A stretch of DNA of 64,000 nt, from positions 22,769,896-22,833,895 of the forward strand of contig NC_067206.1 in the NCBI RefSeq assembly GCF_026262505.1, written 5' to 3'. This DNA comes from Trichomonas vaginalis G3 (lineage: Eukaryota > Parabasalia > Trichomonadida > Trichomonadidae). Shown here in pieces: positions 52,369 through 64,000 of this stretch (positions within the stretch are counted from its first letter, which is position 1; every line of letters starts with the position of its first letter). A program made the position numbers and the translations under genes. The notes beneath the pieces are model-generated. The model was not told where the DNA came from, did not search any database, and saw only the letters and a program-made list of their open reading frames with translations.

Positions 52369-55300
52369 TCATTCATATACTTTGCATTTGGTACATGTCA
52401 TGACTTTGACCGAACGAATGGGCGAAGTTGTTTGTTAACTGGTATGGTATTCGTAGTTCTTCATGATTATGGCTTAATGAACGATAGCAGTTGGTTGTGT
52501 TCTCTAAGATTTGACATTACTGTCTTTCATACAAAATAATATGAAAATAAATAAAAATTAAAACTCTAACTTTTATTCTGTCTGTGTTAAAGCATAATAG
52601 TTAAAAATCAGGGTTTAGGATAGTGGTTGTCTATATACGGAGAGGTCAGAACAATTGAAGGTCGATAAGTTCAGCGCACAGTAATTCTGATAGATTTGAA
52701 TTGTGTGTTGTTCATACACTATGTCAATATCCGTCAAAGAATTGTAATGGTGAGATACGGGTAGGTTCTATTGAAGATTTTTTGGAGATATGTTTCGTGC
52801 ACACACACTCCGACGGAAAAAGTGACAAAACATCATACGCATAGAAAAGCTGTGAAAATGAGAGAAAGTGTTCCGACCAAGAATGCAATTTGAATGTGAA
52901 AAAAGTGACATTATGTAAAGTTGGAGGTGATTGTGTCGTTCCTCGAAAAAGTGCAAGATTTGTTTCTTGAAATAAAATACAGAGTTCTGTCTTGAAAAAA
53001 TATACACAGACTTGTCGAAATAACAACAGACTGTTCTTGAAAAAATACAAGACTTGTCTATTGGAATCTTAGCCACATTGTTTCTCAAATTTCGGGGCAG
53101 AACTTTACAAGAAAAAGCGTGTACTAAAAAACGTGCAGTTTGTCTTGTCCTGATTTCAAGATGTCTTGATATCAAGACTTGTCGTGAAAATACAAGACTT
53201 GTTCTGAAAAAAATAGACGTCGACAATACAGACTTTGTTACTGAAAAACTACAAGACTTTCGAAACAATAGATAACCGAAGAAAGTTGACAAAACCTCAA
53301 CAACACAGAGGAGGGAGCGTGTCTCAATTTTATTACTTATATATGGTTTAGGGCGAATATTATTATTAAATACTCATTTAGATATATTATTTTATCTTAA
53401 TTAAATTTATATACCTCAAATTCAAAGTATTTAAAATTTCATTTACATAATTATCTGCCAAAATTATATTTTTGTTTATATATTATTTCATATGGAATAA
53501 ATATATAATCTAATCTATTTGCAAATCTCATCTAATTTTTAAACAAACCGCTATCCGATTTATAATGTGGCATCTTAAATTCATCATAAATTCTTGTGTT
53601 ACAGTAGTATCCTAGAGTCTTCAAATTCTGCAAACCTCTCGTAGACGTTATACATTGACCAGACGTTTATCGCTGAAGTTTCATATGCCCTCGTAGCGGA
53701 TTTCTATTCAGATCTTCTGAATGAGAGGGTGTCTCATAGAAACTCGTAGCGAGGCTTCTCTGTTTAAATATCTCTGGTACCTGACTGGATCGGGACCACT
53801 CTTTCAGCCTTTGCCCCAATTGAAGCTGGGGAAATGTTCAAGCAATGAAAGGGAGCTCTCGCCTATGAGAGTGAAAATCTTAGAATTTTATAGCTCAAGG
53901 TCTGAGGTAATCGCTCTTTTAATTGATTGAAAACTTGTGCTTCAAATTTCAAAACTTTCGAGAAAGTTCTTCCCCTTCTCTCAAAAGTAGAGAACTGATG
54001 ACCCCTTGAGCCAACTGCCATATAGGCTCAGTAACCTCAAATAATAACTTCCCATCTCTACCTAGAAATCGCCACAAAATTGGTCGCAACTCTTTGAATG
54101 CGACGCAAGTTGGGCAATTTCGCGAGGCGACTTCTCCATTTTGCGTGCATAGATTACACTCTATGCACCAGAGGACACACTTCTCTTCCGCTGACAGCGG
54201 GAAGAACTTTCTAATAGTTTAACATTCAGACAAAGTTTTCGCGTCGTTAGAGAGGGTAACTGGAAGGGGTATAATGGTAATTGTATATTTGATTAAGTTA
54301 TACCGCTTTGCTCTTTCTACTTCCTCAGAAAGTTCAAAAACTTGGGTATCAGTTCTGATTGCACCCAATGTTTTGAAACTTTTATAAAGAAATTGTTGCT
54401 ATGAGGACTGAGATCTTATCGAAACAGTATTATCATCATAGCCAACAATTTCCTTCTGCAACATGTTGTGATAACTTTTTGCTGCTGTAATTAAACTGTA
54501 TTATACTTTGTAAAATCAAGTCAATGTTTCCCCTGTCTAGGTGAGTGGAATTAGAGGGTCGGCAGATATACGATAGACTATAAATCTCTCACCCTTATAT
54601 TCCCTTCAGAAAGTTCAAAAACTTGGAAATTGAGTGAGAAAAACTTCTCACAATAAATGTTAGAAGGATTACCAAAATTCAATTACACTATTAAATTCGT
54701 TTTGAAATTCCCAGAAATAGATTTTTAGATACGTGTTATATGTTAACAATTAATCGTAATTTTAAATTGCTCGTCGGGTTATATTGTTTAGAACAATTGC
54801 GAAGAATTTTGAGGATTTCCATAAAAAAAAAAAAAAAAAAAAAAGAAAAAGGTAGTGGGGCTTCCAGGCACTTCGTGCTTCTAGCCCCAAGATGTTATGT
54901 TGTATAAATGAAGTTTTTATTCGGAAAATTGTTAGTCTTCTGGGGTCTGAAAATCGATTATTATAATGTGTCGCTTTTTTCCACAAAATTATATACTGTT
55001 TGCATGTTTTTGGTTCAAACTTCTTCGTAAATGTTTTGTCAAGAACTTCTTCGTAAATGTTTGTCAAGACTTCTTCGTAAATTGTTTGTCAAACATGAAC
55101 GTAAATGTTTTGTCAAGACTTCTCGTAAATGTTTTGTCAAAGTTCTATCGTAAATGTTTTGTCATAGACTTCTTCGTAAATGTTTTGTCAAGACTTCGTA
55201 AATGTTTTTGTCAAGACTTCTTCGTAAATGTTTTGTCAAGATCTTCGTAAATGTTTTGTCAAGACTTCTCGTAAATGTTTTGTCAAGACTTCTTCCGTAC

Positions 55301-58300
55301 AACATGTTTTGTCAAGACTTCTTCGTAAATGTTTTGTCAATCATTCTTCGTAAATGTTTTTGTTCAAGACTTCTTCGTAAATGTTTGTCAGACTTCTTCG
55401 TAAATGTTTTTGTCAAACGATGAACGCATAATTTTTTCAAGACCTTCTTCGTAAAATCAGACAGAATTTAATTATATTTTAGTTATAAGGTTGAGTTTCT
55501 ACCTGTTTTCACCTAATTTTCGAGCCCTCTTTGAATTTCATTAATTTTACAACCAAAAATAATGTTTCATGTGAAGAGTGAGATTATCACTGTTGTTTTT
55601 TCAATCTCTATTTTACTGTCACCTTGATTTCAATGAAATTTTACATCCAAAATAAATGTCTTAGGTGAAGAGTGAGATTCACCGTTTTTTCACCTAATTT
55701 TTTCACCTCTTCGTATTTCTAATGAAATTTACACCAAAAATAATGTTTAGGTGAAGAGTGAGATTAGCCTTGTTTTCACCTAATTTTCAACCCTCTTGAA
55801 TTTTCATGAATTTTACCACCAAATAATAATGTTTAGTGAAGAGGTGAAGATTTCACGCTGTTTTTTCAACCTACATTCTTTTCCACCCCTCTTGAATTTC
55901 ATAATTTTTACACCAAAATAATGTTCTAGGTGAAGAGGTGAAGATTCACCTGTTTTTTCACCTAATTTTTTCCCCTCCTCTAATTTTCATGAAATTTACC
56001 ACCAAAAATATATACTAGGTCATTTACGAAGAAATCTCAACAAAGTCGTTTTACGAAGAATCTTTGACAACCACAGCTAGACAAGAAAGTTATTGAGAAA
56101 TTAGATGAAGAAGTATAAGCAAATGCTTTTACGAAGAAATTCATGAAAATTCAAGAGGTGAGAAATGAGGTGAAAAAAGCAGTGAAATCTCACTCTTCAC
56201 CCTAAAAATATTTTTGGGTCATTACACTCATTTACGAAAGAATCATCAACAAAGGTCTTTATCGAAGATAGTCACAATACACATCTGATCCAAAAGCCTT
56301 GGCTTTAACTTAACTTAAAAATGCCACGAAGCTACGTAGAAATACTACCAGTTTGATATAGAGAAGCAGGCACATTGAAAACACCAATAGAAAAACAACC
56401 ACGAAACAACAGTGCAACAACAAATTACGAATGAACCCCACTATGTCTGCAGACAAAATGTCAAGCAATCCCTATGTTCTATTAAACCCGAGTTATTGTG
56501 CACAGGATGTGGATGGTTTAAGACGCGGCACTTTTAGCGAAAATGGCAGCTATGGTGAGCTGCATGACACAGCTTAAAACCTCTCAAAGTCAATTGATAT
56601 GCAATTTGTCATCTTCAAAAATCAAATTATTCTGCAGATGTCCAAATTAAGTCATAATTCATAGATCATACACGAACAAATAAGTAAAACGAAAACAAAC
56701 TATCGAAATTATTGACGTGATCATCACAGATAGGTATAATATGAAGTTAAACGTTAGAGAAAAGAAGAAAGAAAGACACTGAAAGAACTAAGTACAGAGA
56801 ATATGCGAAAATAAGTGTCAGAAAAAGCAGAGCATAAGTAGCAAAATGCGAACAAGATTGTTATAAATTTGAAAAAACTCCATATATCAATATAAAGTAA
56901 CTGAAAGATGAAGAAATAACAAAAAAGCCCTGAAGACATATATGGATAGCCGTGAGTCATAAAAAGTAAGTTGAAGCAAATTTAAAGGCAGAAAAACTTT
57001 TACAGTGCAAAACAAACCGTACAAGTATGAAAACTTAGCAACAAGAAGTAAATAAACGACGCGCCATGCAAAACGGCAATATAAAGCGCAGAATATAATA
57101 AAAGCTAATATGACTGCTTAGATGCCCACAGCAACGCTAAAGCAGCCAACTTATAGGGTCATAAGGACATAAAATATCGAAGCGGATAGAGACGTTCAAA
57201 GAAGCCTTAACCAAATGCTGACTTTAAGAACGCGCTTCGAAGCTCTTCATAGTAAGGTAAACAACTGAACGCTTCTCTATCTGCGAAATTTATACACTTC
57301 GATATGTCAACGTTTCGACAAAGAGTTAAAAGAATAGCATCAAAAATATTGACGAAAATAACAGAATGCAGCAACGAGGACAGGCAGTTCAAAGTGCCTA
57401 TGACCGACCGTTAGAGCAAATGTTTAAAAGTTCAAAGAAAAAGAGTTATCTAATCGCTAAAACAGATCCTAGTAAATGCTTGTATAAAAACGAAAAAGTC
57501 AGGTAGGACATTAGACTGCAGATGGAACATATTGTTTGCCATATGAATTCTTATTATATCACCAAATCCCCCAAGATGAAGCACCTGCACCACGGAAGCT
57601 ACCATAAAACAATTACATCGTCACATGGACACAGACACAGATGCACCACAAACACAAACACAAACCAACATAACAACAACCCAACAACAAGTTCAAAACA
57701 CTGCCACACAACCAACAGTTCAATAACACCTGCTATCATACTAAGCTATTCACTCAAACACACAACAGAGCAAAGGTATATCAAAATAGTCAGAAAGAAA
57801 CCATAGTTCTATATACATATAATTATAAAGAGTAGTGTGGTTCCCAGATAGTATGACTTTACGTGACAATATAAAGCAAGCTATTGGAAAGTTCAAGGAT
57901 GGAATAACTGCACCCCGATTCCTAATTTAAGCTTTATGGCTTCAGCACCAAACGGATATATCCTCAAACCTGGAAAATACAAGCTCGCTAAGGGATATGA
58001 TTTAAATAGCATATTCATCCCAAATGACATGAATTGAATGTTTCTTCCGAATATTATTTGATTGTCAGCGCTAAATGACAATTCAATTTCGTCAGGCAAC
58101 GCCGTTAAAAAATTAGAGACGGAACGAAAGAAACAAAAGCTTATTGATGCGGTGACGTAGATACGGGAAATTGTTGAAAAACGGTCTCGGAATATATGAA
58201 CAATCCAGCAGATGAGGTAAAGAACTCCCAGGAAGAATTAGACTACAACAGACATGGAAGAAATAGGTTCAGCATAAAGCAAGCTAGAAGAGCCTGAAGG

Positions 58301-61300
58301 AATTATTATCTAATCCTTCTTTGGAAAACTAACCTTCACAACTAATGAAATTTGGAACAGCGAAAAATCTTGACCCGTCAACAAGAGTATGCGAGATATG
58401 GAATCTTTCCAAGAGTCAAAAAAAACATTCCACTGACAAGTAGAAGAATATCGAAAAATGTTTGCGACCAGTACAAAAGATCTCCAAACAGATGAAAATA
58501 TATCAGCATAGAATGGAAGTACTGAAAGGAAAAATGTCCTAACAAATTACACAACCCTTTTTACTTACGAGCATTTAACGATTCAAATCTCGGATGAACT
58601 CCGGTGAAATAAAATTATATTTAAGAAAAATAAGAAATGAAAATTGTCTTTAAAGTCTTTTCAGAACCTTCTAACCCAAAGATGGAAACAAACCTACCTT
58701 TTGTTTCTGCAGACATGGTGAACTACAATAAGATGGGGTCATAAAGCTAACCCGGATAGGTGTCATAAACTTTACAACCTCAATTCCAAGAAGTTTGGGA
58801 CGCTAATAATCATGGATAACCGAATTATAGCTGGTATTTATTAAGCGCTGGCTTAAATGCCATGAAATATGATGAAGATGCAGATATTTGACAAGTTATG
58901 AAATGACATGCGCTGATGGAATATATAACACCTGACGCTTCTAGAACATTATCTGCAAAGAACTACACAAACCATAGAGATGGTATATTTGGGAAGACTT
59001 TAGAAAGAAAGTTAGGGAGAGAGAATAGGAAGGAAAACCATTGCTACATGACCTTGCAAACGAAAAGTTTACAACAATGGCATAAAAACTTACTTTGCAC
59101 ACAATGACCGAGAAGGAATGAAATATTAAGAAAAACTCAAAATGGACAGTTACCAAAATGAAATGTTGTATTGAAAAACATGTTTCCTTGACAAATAAAA
59201 CCAACTACAGAAATAATGACGCAAGACTGAATGGGTAAAGCTTTCCCATTTCACACAAACGTATTTGTTGTAACATGGCATAAGAAAACCATGAATGGCT
59301 ACAAAAACATATATTTTGGAAACGAGCTTTTCCATATGACAGCTCTGTTTGAAGAGTTGAACCTGGAAATCAGGAAAGAGTCAATGACAACAATACGCGA
59401 AAGACTCAAATACAACTATGACAAAATCTTTCTAGGATATAGGGTTACCTGAGAGGCGCCAGAAAGCCCCAAAAGGCAAAAGATCGGTGCATGCGCAAAA
59501 TTTGCTAACATCTATCGATGTGAACATGAGCAAGACTGCAACAACTTCAAGCAGAGGGCAATGAAGAAAAGCAAGAGTTAAAACTCAGTCAGGAAGATTA
59601 AGTAAAGCTTGTCCACGTGGTTCTCTATATAAAATAAATTCAACTAATTCTAATATTTTTTACCCATATGAAATGATACGCCGCCAGAATATAACGCCAA
59701 CAGTTTTGGATTGCCATGAACGAGAAATTGTTCCGAATGTATAACGAAATGCGACAATGCCATTTAGAAGGTCCAGAAATATTTCCTGGAACTTACGAAA
59801 TATACAACTGCTGCTTTACTATGGAAACGTAAGGTGAGCTTTGGAGAAGGTTCTCAACAACAGTAGAAATATTCTTGCCGACAGGTATTCATAATAATTT
59901 TATTGACAACTCATTCTTATACGTGACAAGACATTGAAATAAAACCTTCTGCAAGTTGTCTCACAAGAAAGGTTGCAATGAATTTTCTATGTCGGATCAC
60001 AATATGCTCCAGAAGTTTTCATATGGGATATCTAAGAATATATTCTAACTCTGACTAGTTCAACAGTAAACATGGCAAACTATGAAATGGTTCGCTTTGA
60101 AAGAAACTCAGTACAACCACAAGCTAGTAGAACAAACAGACCAGTAATGCCCAAAATTGAGAAAATAAGAAGACTGACCTCTAAACGTTCCATGCAGTTG
60201 TATGTTACCTTTCTGGTTCCAGATGGAACTGCTGCACTAAAGTAAAAACTGAAACTTAGATTCTTTGTCATTTTCCTCATCTTCCAGGTTTTAAGATACT
60301 TGCAAACGGGCAGGTAAAAACTTTTATCGAACTACTCACAGCAAAATAACCTGTCATTGCCACCAACACAAGACCCATTCAAGATTACTGTAGCTGAGAC
60401 TGGCTGGAGCCAAGTTCTGTGACTTTGCAAAGACACAGGTTGACTTAGACTTTGTTTCTCCTCAAACTCAACATAGAATAAACTATTATTTCAATGCTGC
60501 TGGAACTGCTTGGACTCCAGTAAAGTTTCACATCGAAAAATTTGAATGCAAGAGAATAAAAGCAGACTTGCCAGTCTATATGTTCGGATCACCAGTATAT
60601 TTCAAATCGTTTAGCATGCCAAATTATATCAGTTCCATTATGTTCCCCCTATACACCCCAAATACTGTCAAAGACTTTGCAGGTGAATTGGAACCAAATG
60701 CTGACCCAGGTGCAAGAAGATATTGCGTTCTAACAACTTGCAAATGAATAACATGAGATACATGTTTGTACTGTTCAGACGGAACTATAAATGAACTATT
60801 CTTGTTTCTACAACCTGGTATTAAATATCATATAAACATAGAATGCAAATATTACAAGAGAAGATATTCTACAGTTGAGGGATATGAGGTCCTACAGACT
60901 ACATAGACTGCTATGCATTTAACATACAATTCACATACAACATTAGACCCTGAAATGCAAAGTTCTATTATGCCATATGTTGAAAGTATGGACTCATACA
61001 GCGAGGTCAAAAAACTCAATCTACGAAATTGGACGACCGTTCAAGACTTTTGGCTTGGCATTCATTGCATGACTCAACAGACTTATGGGTGTATATCAAC
61101 TGTTGGTACAGTTCAAATACAATATACTGATGACAGGAGACGGTCCAGCAAATAATGGAGCAAAGAGTTTCAAAAACAATATCACTTTTCACGAAGATGC
61201 TCTTCTTGAAGATTCGTTCGATGAAACCCTGCTGGGGCTTCCTCAATTGACGTATAAACGACAGCTTCCATCGAGCAGATTTTGCAGAGTAGTGGTCGCT

Positions 61301-64000
61301 CAGTAAGTTGTTCTTGACCTACTTCTCTCCGTCACAATATTGACAGTACGCCAGTTTTGAATATATATCTGTATTAAAAACTTCCTTTAGAAAATAATCG
61401 TCAGTTTGTTGTTATATCTTTTGTCAACGTCAGAAACTTTACCATCTCGGTAATACCAACTTTCTTTGCTTTATGAAAATATTTTGGTTCAGCAAAGATG
61501 CTATCTATAACATTTTCCATGTTTGTTCGTAAAAGAACTACTCTGTCAAGAACTTGTATTGTTTGTGTGTGTAAACTTTGGTTTGTTCAATTCGAAGAGA
61601 TACACTCAATACGTCCATCTTATTATATCTAAGTTAAAATTTCATTTCCGAAAAATAGAAAGCGTAAGGTTTCCAAAGGTTTAATGGCGATGGCAGATGT
61701 GAAGTTAAATTCACCAACTCAAACAAACAGTCAAAGTGTGTTGTCAATGTCAAAGGGAGAACCAAGAGGATGTTGAAAGGTGGGAGAAACCATAACGAGA
61801 CGAGATGTCTAAACCAAAGTTTTCTGTAAAAAGACAACAACAATTACCCTGAAGTTTAGCAGAGACTAAGTTCTGTTGCAAGATATGTTGAAACGTTACT
61901 ACCAAACAAATGAAAGACAAAACTTCAAACTCAGGAGAATAACCGATTTGTCAGCTTTTAAGTATAATGTTTAAACTTGGTCGAACACAACCCCTGTAAT
62001 AAGTAACTCATATGTCATATGCACCTCATTGAAAGTTTTGAAAGAACTATTGTGAAACTTTGACAGAGGCAAGACGATATAAACTCAATTAAAATAGAAC
62101 CCGACGTAGTTGCTGTGGTGTTTATATAATGTCATTTGACAAGATTACCTTATGAAAAGAGGTGAAACGTTGAATTAAATGTATACTTTTTCCAGACGTC
62201 ACTAAAAATACTTTGACCGACAACACAACATTTCATTAAAATTTATTTGCTAAGTAAATGGCAGAAACATAAATGTTATAATAACTATTATGACAATAAA
62301 CCCTTGATGTCATATATTCTATACAAACAAACTTAACAAAAGTCCTCAGGACGATATTGTTAACTAAACCTTAAACACAATTGAACGACTAAAGCCTGTT
62401 TTGGCTCTTTGACCCAGAAGATTTTATTGATTGTGAATGGTAAAAATGACTCCTTTGAAGATTACTTACTCAGTTATCCACCACCAGGTCTTTTGTTGAC
62501 TTTTAATACTTAAGTGACGAGTGTAACATTGCGCAAACCTAGAGCAGGTTTCATTATGTTTGGATGTCCGACTGAGTTACTAATAAACATATTGAGCTAT
62601 AATACATAAACTTATATCTGGTTTTTTTACTCCAAACAATTTCCTAAACAGGAAAAGGTGTCATACAAGGAATTGTCTGTTCCATTGACTTTAAGCTAAC
62701 CTAATTTATATTATTAGTTTCAAACTTAGGTTCAAAGTGCTATCGAATGTCGAAACAGAAACTACTAATGACCAAAAGATCTTCATGCGTATAACACAAC
62801 ATTTCTCTGCTGCTTGCCTATTGTTCATTCAATGACAGAGATATTTCAACCTTAGTAGAATCAACACTTTGGCAAGATATTAAAACGTTGAACATTACGT
62901 GACGAAAACTTTGTTTCCTGTAACAAACTTTTTATAGTCCTATGTATTTGCAATGACGCAGAAAGTTTCGAATTGGGAAGTATGCAACTTGCGTTGAAGT
63001 ATTGATATTACAAGAACACCTTCAACAACAAATAGCTCAAGAACAACAAATGACATACAAATGTCAACAACAAATCAAGAATTAAAAAAAAATATTTTTT
63101 ATTTTTAATAAAAATGTACAGAATAGATGTATTCAATTTTATATGAACATTCCAATCATTCAAAATATGTGTCATTTAGAGCTATAATAAGAAAGATCGA
63201 GATTTGAAAACGTTTAGTCAATTTATGTCGACGTCTGCCCAGAATGTTATGTATGAAAGAATGGGATGTTCGTCTTTAACAAACCAGAGACAACAATAGT
63301 TTTCAGAACAAGAATTGTAGACAGAAACTTAGAAAATAAAAGTTTGTACAAGTTGGAATGAAGATGTTAAATGCTTGTGGATACTATGTCAAAGTTAGAA
63401 GATTTTTCAGTTCGAGGTTAATAAATTTTATAACCTTCTCCAAACTTCTATCTATCTTCACTGGATATAAATGACGAACAAGTAGAATGCGAGACAGAAA
63501 ATATTATAGAAGCTTGGTATAGACCATGTGTCAAAGAAATTCAATGAATGGAACGAAAAGGTTTATGAGTAATCTTATGTTGGTTTTGAAGATACTTACA
63601 AACACAGTGTAAAAAATGAAACTGTCTCATTACTAATTGGAAACAAGGAACATGTATAGACACATTCTTTACAGATATCTTATGCCAAGACTTTAGAAGT
63701 TATTCGAATCGAATATGACAAACTTAAAACATCTGCGGTAATATTATACTCACCAATAGAGAAATGAAACTTATAGTTTGCAATGCAACTTCAAAGTATA
63801 ATACAACAAAAGTTTTAACTCAGATAGCCTTGTAAGAGTCTCTATAACAGACAAAGTTGCAGTTGTGAAAGAAAGTAATATAAACCAAAGAGTTTTGTGA
63901 AAATGTGCAAAACTTCATTATGGTTTCAAACAATCTGTCTCCGATGAAGTTCAGAACAGTTTGACAGAAGATATTAGTTGTCATGACTCAGATTACTCAT
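52369..64000 (+). other. Degraded second copy of 32.6-44 kb, probably uncorrected read sequence
   Basis: From 52369 onward the order is exactly that of 32636 onward: KilA-N 5' part and flank, 22-bp repeats, spacer, hairpin array (about 53585-54620), A-run and Maverick terminus (about 54822-54940), 25-bp array (55020-55450), 87-bp array (55480-56000), core protein (56320-59640), capsid (59670-61310), small genes and helicase to the window end. It differs from the first copy by roughly one small insertion, deletion or substitution per ten bases, mainly indels in short runs, with the same density in genes, satellites and hairpins. That pattern is what raw single-molecule reads show. All frames are therefore unreadable as genes. 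Confidence 0.8.

Noticed and set aside
52369-64000. A third, ancient Maverick
   Set aside because: The flanking host fragment, hairpin array and element C gene are repeated as well, and the indel density is the same in all parts; assembly or read error is more likely than age.

Overview
The window looks like a piece of a Trichomonas genome (T. vaginalis or a close relative). It is strongly A+T-rich, the readable frames are intronless and use the standard code, and it carries Maverick/Polinton-type giant elements, a DD34D mariner with about 1.3 kb total length, other TIR elements and a family of single-pass surface proteins. Very little is ordinary host sequence; most is mobile DNA inserted next to or inside other mobile DNA.

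Layout. 1-7943: the end of a Maverick (Mav A) read leftwards, with structural genes, a virion-core-like basic protein, a cargo gene and the element terminus ending on a T-run. 7941-9505: a compact DNA transposon with ~184-bp inverted ends and an IS481/Ginger-like DDE integrase. 10309-17925: a host surface-protein gene (minus strand) split by two TIR elements, each with its own target-site duplication; one of them holds a ~2.1 kb CTCCTCA-type array. 18848-20374: a mariner nested in a small TTAA-flanked element. 20534-21855: a second copy of the surface gene, cut off at its 5' end by a second, different Polinton-like element (element C, about 21858-32820) with capsid-like region, an open 1250-aa protein-primed PolB and a KilA-N protein. 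33731-34676: a tiled array of roughly fourteen long hairpins, the most unusual structure in the window. 34886-52353: a second Maverick (Mav B) of the same family as Mav A, running rightwards, with SF3 helicase, PolB, integrase and a phage-collar-type fibre protein. 52369-64000: the 32.6-44 kb stretch again, but peppered with single-base insertions and deletions at equal density in coding and noncoding DNA, which reads like uncorrected long-read sequence rather than biology.

The elements behave as genome-sized cassettes. Structural genes are packed and often divergent, with start codons only 18-19 bp apart around a shared TTTTTATTCTA box. Mav A and Mav B share gene order and termini but differ in the slot next to the terminus: Mav A carries a gene whose product has a PCNA-binding (PIP) box and a SUMO-interaction-like tail, Mav B carries tandem repeats. 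The terminal repeats contain a hairpin whose two arms have changed together between copies. All Maverick and element C gene calls are treated as old or virus-like copies: several frames are whole, the capsid regions and much of Mav B are broken.
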